Shown in pieces: positions 1-8,709 of a stretch of DNA of 64,000 nucleotides. The notes below the pieces were generated by a model. It had not been told where the DNA came from, ran no database searches, and worked only from the letters and a program-made list of their open reading frames with translations. The position numbers and the translations under genes were made by a program. Source of the stretch: Cognatishimia activa (GTDB lineage Bacteria > Pseudomonadota > Alphaproteobacteria > Rhodobacterales > Rhodobacteraceae); contig NZ_CP060010.1 in NCBI RefSeq assembly GCF_017798205.1, positions 930,001 through 994,000 on the forward strand, in the 5' to 3' direction. How positions within the stretch are numbered: position 1 is the first letter of the stretch; each line of letters begins with the position of its first letter.

Positions 1-158
1 CCCTGCCCGTTCAATCTAACGAGGATCACAGGCAACTGTATGAAGCGATTGCGAATGGAGACGCGACAAGAGCTGTCGAAATTCACCGTGACCACAGACA
101 AAACGCGAAACATATGATGTTGGATTTGTTAAGCAAACATCGCCTGAACAGCGTCTGA
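1..158 (+). CDS. GntR-family regulator, FCD domain, C-terminal end only
   Basis: The reading frame enters the window already open (first full codon at position 3) and stops at TGA 156-158. The roughly 51 visible residues contain the pattern DHRQLYEAIANGDATRAVEIH, the last helices of an FCD effector-binding domain, where a His and acidic residues help bind a metal or organic acid. By family knowledge such proteins are ligand-responsive repressors of catabolic operons. The DNA-binding N-terminus lies outside the window, so the target cannot be inferred. It could belong to a neighbouring operon cut off from it by the IS element at 364-1619. Positions 159-363 hold no gene that I can support. Confidence 0.7.
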   Translation, partial: LPVQSNEDHRQLYEAIANGDATRAVEIHRDHRQNAKHMMLDLLSKHRLNSV

Positions 159-397
159 ATAACCAGTTTTGGTTAATTGGTTTTATAACGGTGGCGCTAA
201 TGGAACTTATGAAGTTTCTTGGAATAGTTCAGTTTCAACAACACTTTAGTTTCAGCCGACTGTGTTTGGCAATGCATAAACCCCGCGGTTAACGGTACGA
301 AGAGTCCAAATTTAAGTCTTCGCGCAAGTAGCGAAAGTCAGCTTTCCGCCCTTACCGATCCTCTGAGCAGCCTCATCTGACTGGTCCAGTTTGATTG

Positions 398-1260
398 TTA
401 GTGCATCGTTGGCCTCTGATCCATCTGTATGATGGTTTCCGGCGCCTGTGGTCTGTAACCCAATGCGCTGTGGGGCCTCTTCGTGTTGTAGTGCTTCCTC
501 CATTCTTCGATCAGTATTTGAGCTTCACGCAGGCTGTAGAATACCTCGCCATTGAGAAGTTCATCTAGCATCCGCCCGTTGAAGCTTTCACAGTATCCAT
601 TTTCCCAAGGTGATCCCGGTTCAATGTAAGCTGTCTTTGTGCCTACGGCAGTTATCCAATTCCTAACGGCCTTTGCGACGAACTCTGGGCCATTGTCGGA
701 ACGTATGAATGCTGGTGGTCCACGCAGGATGAACAGATCCGTCAGGGCGTCGATGACATCTGCAGAGTTCAATTTGCGCTGCACCTTGATAGCCAAGCAT
801 TCACGGCTGTGCTCATCAAGAATGTGCAGCGTGCGAAAGACCTTGCCATCATCTGTCCGGCAATGAACGAAGTCATAGGACCAGACATGGTTACGGTATT
901 CCGGCCGCAGCCTTACGCATGAGCCGTTATTCAGCCAGAGCCGACCCTTCTTTGGTTGTTTAGCTGGAACCTTAAGCCCCTCTCGTCGCCATAGTCGTTC
1001 AACACGACCATCGCTGACTGACCAACCGGCTTCTCTTAACAAAGCGGCAATCCGACGATACCCGTATCGACCAAACTGACGAGCCAGCTCAATCATATCC
1101 GCAACCAGTCTGTATTCATCTGGGCGACCTCGGGGAACATGCCTTTGTGTCAAACGATGTTGTCCCAGTACGCGGCATGCTCAGCGCTCAGAGACCTTGA
1201 ACTGGCTGCGCACGTGATCAATGCAGGCCCGGCGACGAGCGGGGCTCAGAAGTTTCCCCG
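398..1260 (-). pseudogene. IS3-family transposase OrfB, interrupted by a stop
   Basis: This is the DDE (retroviral-integrase-fold) transposase subunit. Visible catalytic context: WSYDFV (first Asp), RSDNGPEFV (second Asp) and WENGYCESFNG (catalytic Glu), followed by a normal C-terminus ending near GYRPQAPE. Upstream of the first Met (1153) the same frame continues with typical OrfB N-terminal sequence (LSPARRRACIDHVRSQF, then SER, stop, ACRVLGQHR). The stop is a TGA at 1183-1181, where homologues usually have Arg, consistent with a single C-to-T change. The 251-residue downstream frame could only give a protein lacking its N-terminal part. The overlap with orfA in the -1 frame is the usual IS3 arrangement for programmed frameshifting. 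Confidence 0.8.
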
Positions 1261-1563
1261 TGCAGCTTCCTTCAGGATCAATTTGTCCAACGTCAAATCC
1301 GATACGGCTCTTCTGAGCCGCTCATTTTCCTTCTGAAGCCGCTTCAGTTCTTTCAATTGATCTACGCCCATTCCACCCGTCGCCATTGTCGCTCGGACCA
1401 ATGGCGCTCTCAATGGCTCCATTCTTTCGCCAGCGGTAATAGGTTGTTCAACAACACCGATCTGTCTGATCGCATCAAGACGAGACATGCCTTGCCCCAT
1501 AAACACCTCAACTTGCCGTAACTTCGAAACTATCTCTTCTGGCTTCGGTCTCTTGTTTGCCAT
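1246..1563 (-). pseudogene. IS3-family OrfA with scrambled helix-turn-helix
   Basis: The frame is open for 105 residues and has a good OrfA start (KRPKPEEIVSKLRQVEV) and leucine-zipper-like end (LKRLQKENERLRRAVSDLTLDKLILKEA). The middle is wrong: the expected TYYRWRK recognition-helix motif is present only in the neighbouring frame, just after a one-base loss near 1447, and about 40 extra bases follow before the frame returns to GGMGVDQLKELKRL. The product would lack a functional HTH DNA-binding unit. The element is therefore damaged in both transposase genes. The reading rests on comparison with remembered family consensus. Confidence 0.7.
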
Positions 1564-1877
1564 TCTTGGTCCTCCGCTTCCTAAACATAAGGGCGGACCA
1601 GTTCAGTTGGGGAGGCTCAGGCCAAGTAGGACAAAAGCATATCACGAGATTCTCGCAAAGCGCGATGAGACACCCTTGATCGTTTGCTCAGCTAAAAATT
1701 GGATTCATATACTAAACGGGCGGAAAACCGACCTTCGCTGCAGGCGCAATCACTTGAAAGGCGATAACCGAAAGCCGACCATCAAAAAAATGCTGCCGGT
1801 ACGTGAGTCCGAAAGTGCGGGTAATCCACACAAAGTCACTTTTCTCATCGTTCCCAACGCTAAATCAGATCATTACA

Positions 1878-3755
1878 TTATCGAGCAGGTACCCCCTTTG
1901 GCCTTTGCATGCGCTTTTGGGCCGCAATGCGGAAGGGGGCGTTGGGGCCACCGAACCCGCGATAGCCGTCTACACGCTGGATGATTTCAAAGAAAAACCC
2001 AGCGGCCGTGGTGGGTGCGTAGCATTGAAAGAAGCTGCCGCTATCGTCTTGATCGTAAAGCACATTGTGTTGCTGCATCTGCGCCAGAAGGCCCGACGGC
2101 AAATCAAAACGCGCGGTCAGATCGGCATAGTAATTTGACGGGATCTCAAGTGTTTCAAACCCTCGATCTTTAAGGGTCGCCAGTGTGGCAAAGATATCTT
2201 GCGTCGCAAGCGCGATGTGCTGGACCGAGGCCCCAAATGTCTCTGCCAAAAAGGATCCCGCCAAGGTGCGGTGTGTGTCGGCCCCATTAAGGGTGACTTT
2301 GAACGCGCCATCCTTGGTTTCTACGACCTGACTGCGCACCAGCCCATCAGGATCAATCACATCAGCGATCGGGGATTTCTGCATCTCAAACAAGGAGGTG
2401 TAAAACAGCGACCAGCTTAGCATTTCATCATAGCTCATGGTCTGAGCCAGATGGTCGATATGGGTCATGCCAGCGCCCGTCGGGGCGGCGTCAGAGGCAA
2501 ATTCGCGGCTCCAGACCTGATCCATGTCTGCAGTGTCATCCAGCAAATGCATTAACGATCCCGACAGGCCTTTGATCGCGGGAATAGGCAACTCACCGGG
2601 TCCCAGAGGTTGCGAAAAAGGGTCCGCCCCAAGCGCCTTTGCCCGTTCCGCGGCCGCTGTGGCATCCGCCACTTTGATCCCCAGATCACAGACTGACGTA
2701 CCCCGCGCGCTCCACATGCTGGCGGCATGTCCCGAGGTTTCTTCATTGATCACAATACGAATATCGCCCTGCTGCCAGAGCGTCACCGCCTTGTTGAGAT
2801 GTGTGCCGACCTTCTCGAAGGCCAGCGCGGACAAGAGGCTTTCAAGATTGCGCGCCTCTTCGCCCCTGCTGGCGAACTCGACAAAGCTCACGCCCAAGGG
2901 CTGCGCGCGAGCAGGTATAGTCGGGCCGTCAATGTCGGGTTCTGCTCGGGCCACATCGTCCATCAGGGCCACCAAAGACCGATAGCCGTCTTGCGCAATC
3001 GACTTCGTATTGCCGCCCCGGAACTGATCATTGAAGATCTCAAGGCTGATCGGCCCCGCGTATCCCGTCGCCATGACCGCCTGCATAAAGCGTGTGACAT
3101 CCAGATCGCCTTCACCCGGCATGTTGCGGAAATGGCGCGACCAATAGAGCAGGTCCATCTCGATCAAAGGCGCGTCGGCCAGTTGAACAAAGAAGATCTT
3201 GTCGCCGGGGATCGAGCGGATCGATTCAGGGTCGAGCTTGCGACCTAGCGTGTGAAAACTGTCTAAAATCAGGCCTGTATTGGGGTGATCTGCGCGGCGC
3301 ACGACCTCCCAGGCGTCGCGGTGGTCATCGATGTGACGCCCCCAGGCGAGGGCCTCGTATCCCACGCGCAGCCCCCGTTTGGCCGCACGTTCCCCCAGCT
3401 CGTGAAAGTCTGCAGCAGAGCGGTCGATGCCCCCTAGCGATTTTGGATGCACGGACGAGCAGATCAGGATCAGATCCGTGCCCAATTCCTGCATCACATC
3501 GAACTTGCGTTCCGCCCGATCAAAGGCCTTGGCGCGATAAGGTTCGGGTAGGGCTTCAAAATCGCGGAAGGGCTGGAAAAGCGTGATCTCCAGACCATGA
3601 TCGCGGATCATATCACCGATTTCGCGCGGGCTGGCCTCATCAGCGATAAAGTCTTGCTCAAAGATCTCGATGCCATCAAAGCCCGCCGCCGCAATGGCTG
3701 CGAGTTTCTCTCTGAGGTTGCCAGAGATCGATACTGTGGCGATCGAGGTTTTCAT
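1878..3755 (-). CDS. quiC: 3-dehydroshikimate dehydratase, QuiC-type two-domain protein
   Basis: The 625-residue protein has an N-terminal TIM barrel of the sugar-phosphate isomerase/AP-endonuclease-2 type (about 1-270) and a C-terminal vicinal-oxygen-chelate half resembling 4-hydroxyphenylpyruvate dioxygenase (about 285-615). The barrel shows the four metal ligands known for this enzyme family at E134 (GYEAL), D165 (LDSFH), Q191 (FVQLAD) and E239 (SLEIF). The C-terminal half has His in MTHIDHLAQ and VQHIALA and Glu in FFEIIQR, the usual iron-type ligand pattern. The family converts 3-dehydroshikimate to protocatechuate, feeding the beta-ketoadipate pathway. It is the last gene of a leftward operon, 3 bp after the preceding dehydrogenase. 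No pca genes are in the window, so the next step is encoded elsewhere. Confidence 0.85.
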   Translation of the reverse strand: MKTSIATVSISGNLREKLAAIAAAGFDGIEIFEQDFIADEASPREIGDMIRDHGLEITLFQPFRDFEALPEPYRAKAFDRAERKFDVMQELGTDLILICSSVHPKSLGGIDRSAADFHELGERAAKRGLRVGYEALAWGRHIDDHRDAWEVVRRADHPNTGLILDSFHTLGRKLDPESIRSIPGDKIFFVQLADAPLIEMDLLYWSRHFRNMPGEGDLDVTRFMQAVMATGYAGPISLEIFNDQFRGGNTKSIAQDGYRSLVALMDDVARAEPDIDGPTIPARAQPLGVSFVEFASRGEEARNLESLLSALAFEKVGTHLNKAVTLWQQGDIRIVINEETSGHAASMWSARGTSVCDLGIKVADATAAAERAKALGADPFSQPLGPGELPIPAIKGLSGSLMHLLDDTADMDQVWSREFASDAAPTGAGMTHIDHLAQTMSYDEMLSWSLFYTSLFEMQKSPIADVIDPDGLVRSQVVETKDGAFKVTLNGADTHRTLAGSFLAETFGASVQHIALATQDIFATLATLKDRGFETLEIPSNYYADLTARFDLPSGLLAQMQQHNVLYDQDDSGSFFQCYAPTTAAGFFFEIIQRVDGYRGFGGPNAPFRIAAQKRMQRPKGVPAR

Positions 3756-3758
3756 CGC

Positions 3759-4958
3759 TTAAGCTCCTGTTATTGAGACCCATTTTCCGTCTGCGGCATT
3801 GGATTGCACCGAAGCGTCGACAAAATGCACACCCGCCGCGCCTTCGCTGACTGTTGGATAGCCAAGCCAGCCTTCGGGCGCTTGGATCCCATCTCGCCGC
3901 GCGGCCACGGCCATGGCGAATTCTGTGTAAAGATTGGCCCAGGCCTCAATCAGCCCTTCTGGGAAACCGCGTCCTGTGCGCACAAACCGTTCGGTAGCGT
4001 GCGAAATCCCGTGCCCGTGGCCACGGGTCAGAATCTGATCGGGCTGGCCGAAGATGTTCAGCTTTAGGTGCTCGGCCTGTTCCATGTCCCACTCTAAGCC
4101 GCCGTCAGATCCAAAGATCCGCAGCCTTAGCCCCCCGCGATTGCCGGGCGCGAGGCGTGTGGCCATCAAGGTGCCGGGGACTTCGCCTTCATAGCAGGTG
4201 GACATAAACACCGTATCTTCCAGCGGCTTTGGGCTGCCGCAGACGTGGAATTCGGCCCGTAGATTCGTCATGCGCAGACCCGACACGAATTGCGCCAGAT
4301 GCGCCGCATGGGTTCCGATATCTCCGACACAGCTGGTGGGCCCAGAGATCTTGGGATCCAGCCGCCATTTCACATGCGGCGCGTCGCCTACGTCTTCGGG
4401 CGTCATCCAGTCCTGCATGAATTCCACGTGAATCTGGTTGATTTTGCCCAATGTGCCCGCCGCCACGATCTCACGCGCCTGGCGGATCATGGGATAGCAG
4501 GACATGGCATAGCCGACGGCAAAGACCCTGCCGCTTTGCGCGGTTGCGGCGACCAAGGCGTCGGCTTCGGCTGTTTCATTGGTCAGGGGCTTGTCACAGA
4601 TCACGTCGATGCCTTGTTCCATAAAGGCTTGAGCGGCAGGGAAATGCATGTGGTTGGGTGTGGTGATCATCACCGCATCTACGCCGTCGGCGCGGGCGGT
4701 TTCGGCCTTGGCCATTTCTTCAAAGGACACATAAGAGCGGTCTTCGTCAAAATACCATTCAGCACCGCGCGCTTTGGCACGTTCAGCGTCGGAAGACAGC
4801 GCACCGGCAACGACCTCCCATCGGTCACTGAGCCGCGCGGCCATTGCTTGGGTCTGCGAGATCCGGCCGCCTCCGACGACGCCCAGCCGCAGACGGCGGC
4901 TCAGGCGAGGGAATGGGCCGTTGAAATCAATCTGATCAGGAAGGAGTTTTTCAGTCAT
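3759..4958 (-). CDS. Gfo/Idh/MocA-family dehydrogenase (third copy of operon)
   Basis: A 399-residue NAD(P)-dependent oxidoreductase. The N-terminal Rossmann fold shows RLGVVGGGRISQ (about 24-35) and the family signature CDKPL near residue 120, whose Lys is the usual catalytic residue. The C-terminal half (from about 150) is the alpha/beta substrate domain of the family. Such enzymes oxidise hydroxyls of sugars, cyclitols and related polyols. It sits between an unknown protein and the dehydroshikimate dehydratase, with spacing of 3 to 9 bp, so it is co-transcribed. Its place suggests that it acts on the same substrate as, or on an intermediate before, QuiC, but the substrate is not readable from sequence. 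The start at 4958 fits the family length. Confidence 0.8.
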   Translation of the reverse strand: MTEKLLPDQIDFNGPFPRLSRRLRLGVVGGGRISQTQAMAARLSDRWEVVAGALSSDAERAKARGAEWYFDEDRSYVSFEEMAKAETARADGVDAVMITTPNHMHFPAAQAFMEQGIDVICDKPLTNETAEADALVAATAQSGRVFAVGYAMSCYPMIRQAREIVAAGTLGKINQIHVEFMQDWMTPEDVGDAPHVKWRLDPKISGPTSCVGDIGTHAAHLAQFVSGLRMTNLRAEFHVCGSPKPLEDTVFMSTCYEGEVPGTLMATRLAPGNRGGLRLRIFGSDGGLEWDMEQAEHLKLNIFGQPDQILTRGHGHGISHATERFVRTGRGFPEGLIEAWANLYTEFAMAVAARRDGIQAPEGWLGYPTVSEGAAGVHFVDASVQSNAADGKWVSITGA

Positions 4959-4967
4959 AAGCGGTCT

Positions 4968-5624
4968 CTAAGCCGGCGGGCTTGCGCCTTCAGGCAGCAT
5001 CTCGACTGCCATGAAGATCGACGGGGTGATGGTTTCAAACTGATGCCACGGGAAATTGCCCTCGGCGTCATACATGGGACGATGGGTGGTGCCCGGCGCC
5101 ATGGGTTCTTCGAGGTAAAGCGTGCTCACGTCCTTTTCCCGGCACTGCTGCATTTTGCCGAAACCCATGATCTGGGTGTGGACCTCGCGAAACCCCGGCA
5201 CAGGGCAGAAATCGTGATCCTTGTGCAGGCCCACATTCAGCGGCACCGAGCCTGAGTGATACATGGTAAAGCCAAACTGCCCACGCCAGACTTTCTTGGA
5301 CATGTAATGGCTGATCCCGCGCAGACGTTCCTCGCCGCGCACATCAAAGGCCGAGGGCCAAGTGTCGCGGACCTGCTCCATGAGCGCGAGCTCGTCGGGG
5401 TGAGCGTCGATCCCGCCGATGACAACGGCATGGGTCAGCTCTGACAGCGCGACATCCGATACGATCACCGATTGCAGATGCGCTAGGCTCTGGGCGCGGA
5501 TCCGGATGGGTGTTTCAGACAGGTTCAGCACAATCGCCTTGCCCGTTACGCTGTAACGCGGCTCCTTTGTGATAAGGTGAACCGAGAAAAACGGGTCCGC
5601 AAAATCCAGTGTCTCAACCGGCAT
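4968..5624 (-). CDS. Conserved unknown protein with clustered His, cupin-like
   Basis: I do not recognise a named family. I place the start at 5624 (MPVETLDF), 11 bp inside the end of the upstream dehydrogenase; an in-frame Met at 5723 would add 33 residues of sequence shadowing that gene. The 218-residue protein has a possible metal site in its second half: H134, H137, E147 and H149 (LHKDHDF, then REVHTQ), with further H181, H194 and E197 (WHQFET). This spacing is compatible with a double-stranded beta-helix (cupin-like) fold, which is inference only. There is no signal peptide or membrane segment. Translational overlap with two dehydrogenases argues for a role in the same pathway, such as an isomerase, lactonase or epimerase. 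Confidence 0.6.
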   Translation of the reverse strand: MPVETLDFADPFFSVHLITKEPRYSVTGKAIVLNLSETPIRIRAQSLAHLQSVIVSDVALSELTHAVVIGGIDAHPDELALMEQVRDTWPSAFDVRGEERLRGISHYMSKKVWRGQFGFTMYHSGSVPLNVGLHKDHDFCPVPGFREVHTQIMGFGKMQQCREKDVSTLYLEEPMAPGTTHRPMYDAEGNFPWHQFETITPSIFMAVEMLPEGASPPA

Positions 5625-6813
5625 GAGCGATGTCCTTTTGGTGTTGGTTTTCTGACAGAGGAAAATTTTCGGGCAGGATCTCGGGCATTGGGCACTGGCT
5701 CGAGATATCAACAAAACCCCCATGACGCGGCGCGGCCTCGATGCTGCTCATGACTTCGAGCACATGCTGGGCGAGCGCTCCGCTGGCGCGCACAGGGCGG
5801 TCATCGCGCACCGCATAGGCCAGATCCAACAGGCCAAGGCCGCGGCTGTCTTGGTTAAATCCATGGGTGTTCTCTGCCACCAGCCAGTCGCCACGACCCG
5901 TCGGGCGCGGCTGGAATTCCCAGCGGGATTCCTTGCGGGTGCGATACCACACAGGGCCTTGGAAGATATTCGCGCCATGCACCGGATCGGGATCGGGGAT
6001 ACAGATCGTGCCGTCTTCGCCATAGATCTCGAACCGGGGCGTTTCCGAGTCCCAGATATCAAAGCTCATAGTCATCGAGGCGATCGCGCCATTTTGAAAT
6101 TCGAGCATCGACTGCGAATGGGTGTCGACCTCGACATCCATCCACTCTCCATGACGCGGGCCGTTTTCGATCATGCGTCTATCGAATGTTTTGCGGGCCA
6201 TACCGCTGACGCGAGAGATGGGGCCAAGGAGGAACACCATTGCGGTCAGATAGTATGGCCCAAGGTCGAGCAATGGCCCTCCGCCGGTCTTGTAGTAAAA
6301 GTCCGGGTTCGGATGGTGCCGCTCGACCCCATGCGTGCCGACAAAGGCCATGGCGCCGGTTGGCTTGCCGATGACGCCTTGGTCGATGAGTTTGCGCACG
6401 GTCTGCCAGCGTCCACCGAGGAACGTATCCGGCGCATTGCCCACTTTAAGCCCCTTAGCACGCGCCAGATTGAGCACGCGTTGACCGTCTTCCACCGTGG
6501 TCGCGAAAGGCTTTTCGGAATAGACATGTTTGCCCGCGCCCAAGGCCTGCATGCTGATCTCGGCATGTACCGCAGGGATCGTCAGGTTCAGCACGCAGTC
6601 GATACTTGGATCCGAGATGATCTCTTCTGGCGTGCAACTGCGCGCGATGCCGTATTGGTCCGCCTTGGTGCGGCTTTCCTCGGGGTTGAGGCTGCCACAG
6701 GCGACGATCTCTAGCTCGGGAAACCGCGCGCAAGTCTGCAAATAGATATCACTGATACGCCCGGTTCCTATCAAACCGATCCGAAAGGGGCTCTCCCCCT
6801 TGATTTTACTCAT
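5614..6813 (-). CDS. Gfo/Idh/MocA-family dehydrogenase (second copy of operon)
   Basis: A 399-residue oxidoreductase with a Rossmann start (RIGLIGTGRIS, about 12-22), the YSEKPFA signature near residue 98, and a C-terminal substrate domain containing the GGPLLDLGPYYL stretch typical of the family. It follows dctM by 3 bp and overlaps the next gene by 11 bp, so it is firmly in the TRAP/QuiC operon. By family it should oxidise a sugar- or cyclitol-like hydroxyl with NAD(P). It differs clearly from the other two dehydrogenases of the operon, so the three probably take different substrates or act at different carbon positions. Confidence 0.8.
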   Translation of the reverse strand: MSKIKGESPFRIGLIGTGRISDIYLQTCARFPELEIVACGSLNPEESRTKADQYGIARSCTPEEIISDPSIDCVLNLTIPAVHAEISMQALGAGKHVYSEKPFATTVEDGQRVLNLARAKGLKVGNAPDTFLGGRWQTVRKLIDQGVIGKPTGAMAFVGTHGVERHHPNPDFYYKTGGGPLLDLGPYYLTAMVFLLGPISRVSGMARKTFDRRMIENGPRHGEWMDVEVDTHSQSMLEFQNGAIASMTMSFDIWDSETPRFEIYGEDGTICIPDPDPVHGANIFQGPVWYRTRKESRWEFQPRPTGRGDWLVAENTHGFNQDSRGLGLLDLAYAVRDDRPVRASGALAQHVLEVMSSIEAAPRHGGFVDISSQCPMPEILPENFPLSENQHQKDIAHAG

Positions 6814-6816
6814 GTT

Positions 6817-8112
6817 TTACCCCTGGTATCCGAACATGCGCGGCAACCACAGCACGATGTCGGGGATCAAGATCATGGCCAGCAAGGCGGCCAGAAGGAT
6901 GGCCAAAAAGGCCCAGATTTCACTGATAATTTCCTTGAGCGGGATGCCCGTGACTGCGTTGATCACGAACAAAAGGATGCCATAGGGCGGCGTGATCAGA
7001 CCGATCATCGAGTTCACCACGATCAACACGCCAAAATGCACCAGATCGATACCCAGCTCTCGGCAGGTCGGGATGAAGAGCGGGATGATCACGAGGATAA
7101 TCACAGTCGCGTCCAGAATACAGCCTAAAAGCAGCACGAGGATATTGACCAAGAGCATGAACATCAAAGGGCTGATGTCGGCACCTGCAAACATGTCCGA
7201 GATCGCTTGGGGCACGTTTTCCTGAATGACGATATAGGTCAGGATCATCGAAGCGCCGATCACCAAGCCTACAGAGGCCGCAGAGCGCGCGCTTTCGACA
7301 AAGATTTCGTAGAGCGTTTTCAGTTTGATCGCCCGATAAAGACCTGCGGCGACCATCAGGGCATAAAGTGCAGCAATCGCAGCGGCCTCGGTCGGCGTGG
7401 TGACGCCGGAATAGATGCAGCCCAAGAGGATCACTGGCATCAACAGTGCAGGCGTTGCACGCACGGTCAGACCAGGGATTTCGCGCAGAGGCACAGGTTC
7501 TTCCTGACCAAAGCCGCGACGGTGGGAAATCACAGAGTTCATGCCCATCAACACCACACCCATCACAAGCCCGGGCACGATGCCAGCAAGGAAAAGATCT
7601 CCGACAGAGGCGTTGGACACGAGCGCATAGAGGACCATCGGGATCGACGGTGGAATGATCGGGCCGATGGTGGCTGTCGCGGCGGTGATTGCGGCTGCGT
7701 AACCTCGGGTGTAACGCCCGCTTTTGACCATCATGTCGATGATGATCTTGCCGATACCTGCCGCATCCGCGACCGCAGATCCTGACATGCCCGAAAAGAT
7801 CAGGCTGGCGACCACATTCACATGGCCCATACCGCCTCGGAAGCGACCTACGAGGGCAATGCAGAACTGCAGCAAACGATCCGAAATCGAGCCTGCATTC
7901 ATGATATTGGCCGAGGCGATGAACAGCGGAACTGCCAGCAATAGGAACCCATCAAAGAGGCGTTGCACCATGGTGGTGCCCGCAATTGCAAGGTCTTGTC
8001 CAGAGACGCCCAGATAAACCAGAACACCCACGATGATCGCATAGGCCACAGGCGTGCCAATCGCGGCCATCCCGAAGAGGGCAATCATGCCCATGATCAG
8101 CTCAAGGCTCAT
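6817..8112 (-). CDS. TRAP transporter large permease, DctM type
   Basis: A 431-residue, strongly hydrophobic inner-membrane protein with about a dozen membrane segments. It contains the family-typical stretches FIASANIMNAG, FSGMSGSAVADAAGIG (about 110-125) and GPIIPPSIPMVLYA (about 152-165), and it ends with the GLITPPYGILLFV motif seen in DctM proteins. DctM carries the ion-coupled translocation pathway of TRAP systems, driven by a sodium or proton gradient. The gene overlaps the small permease by 4 bp (ATGA type) and is followed closely by a dehydrogenase. The substrate is unknown, but should be the compound catabolised by this operon. Confidence 0.9.
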   Translation of the reverse strand: MSLELIMGMIALFGMAAIGTPVAYAIIVGVLVYLGVSGQDLAIAGTTMVQRLFDGFLLLAVPLFIASANIMNAGSISDRLLQFCIALVGRFRGGMGHVNVVASLIFSGMSGSAVADAAGIGKIIIDMMVKSGRYTRGYAAAITAATATIGPIIPPSIPMVLYALVSNASVGDLFLAGIVPGLVMGVVLMGMNSVISHRRGFGQEEPVPLREIPGLTVRATPALLMPVILLGCIYSGVTTPTEAAAIAALYALMVAAGLYRAIKLKTLYEIFVESARSAASVGLVIGASMILTYIVIQENVPQAISDMFAGADISPLMFMLLVNILVLLLGCILDATVIILVIIPLFIPTCRELGIDLVHFGVLIVVNSMIGLITPPYGILLFVINAVTGIPLKEIISEIWAFLAILLAALLAMILIPDIVLWLPRMFGYQG

Positions 8113-8669
8113 TGCTTTGCCTCCTCATCATCAGAGACATTGCCCACAAGCATGTCGATCTCGGTCTCAGGCGGGCCGAACCGCAGCACGGTATAGATCC
8201 GCCACAGGTAGCGCAGCGTGACCACGACCATCAGCATCACAAAAGGCGCAAAGAGCCATTTGATCGGGATCCGGTCTCCGGTGATCGGAATGCGGATGGT
8301 TTGGATTTTCTTGAGTTCCATCAGGCGGTTGGCAAAGACCGTCTCGTAGGTTGCCGGAAAGGCGTAGAGCATGGCGGCGACCATCAACACGGCGGTAATC
8401 AAAGCCAGAATTTTGCGAACGGGCGGCGGTGCGGCCAGATAAACCACGTCAAAGGTCACGTGATCCTGCTCGCGTACGATAAAGGAGCAGCCGAAGAAAA
8501 TCACAAAGACCCAGAGCAGCGAGATGAGGACAACCGACCAGCCAATCGGCTCAAGGAAGGGCACATAGCGAAAGATAATCTGCAAAAGAAAGGTAATAAA
8601 AATCGCCGCCAAGGACATGGCGGCGATAAATTCTGCGCCGCGGGTGAACCATTTTGAAATCGTCTTCAT
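8109..8669 (-). CDS. TRAP transporter small permease, DctQ type
   Basis: A 186-residue membrane protein with four predicted hydrophobic segments, at about 15-35, 47-68, 88-108 and 137-158. The WSVVLISLLWVFVIFFG segment followed by REQDHVTFDV matches the DctQ pattern. DctQ is the smaller integral subunit that pairs with DctM. The gene lies between dctP, with a roughly 40-bp gap, and dctM, with a 4-bp overlap. Confidence 0.88.
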   Translation of the reverse strand: MKTISKWFTRGAEFIAAMSLAAIFITFLLQIIFRYVPFLEPIGWSVVLISLLWVFVIFFGCSFIVREQDHVTFDVVYLAAPPPVRKILALITAVLMVAAMLYAFPATYETVFANRLMELKKIQTIRIPITGDRIPIKWLFAPFVMLMVVVTLRYLWRIYTVLRFGPPETEIDMLVGNVSDDEEAKQ

Positions 8670-8709
8670 TGCTGGGTCTCCCGCGGTATGAGTTTAGGAA
8701 CGTCTAGGC

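Larger units (their letters stand above)
364..1619 (-). mobile_element. Decayed IS3-family insertion sequence
   Basis: Two partly overlapping transposase frames on the minus strand (orfA then orfB, orfB in the -1 frame) are typical of IS3 elements. Imperfect terminal inverted repeats can be seen: about 364-387 on the left and 1595-1619 on the right share TGAGC, a CCTC-like block, CTGA and CTGGTCC. I could not identify a convincing target-site duplication. Both reading frames carry inactivating lesions, described in their own entries, so this copy should be immobile unless helped in trans. The subgroup is probably the IS407-like branch, judged from the orfB wording around the second catalytic Asp. 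The exact ends are uncertain by a few bases. Confidence 0.8.
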
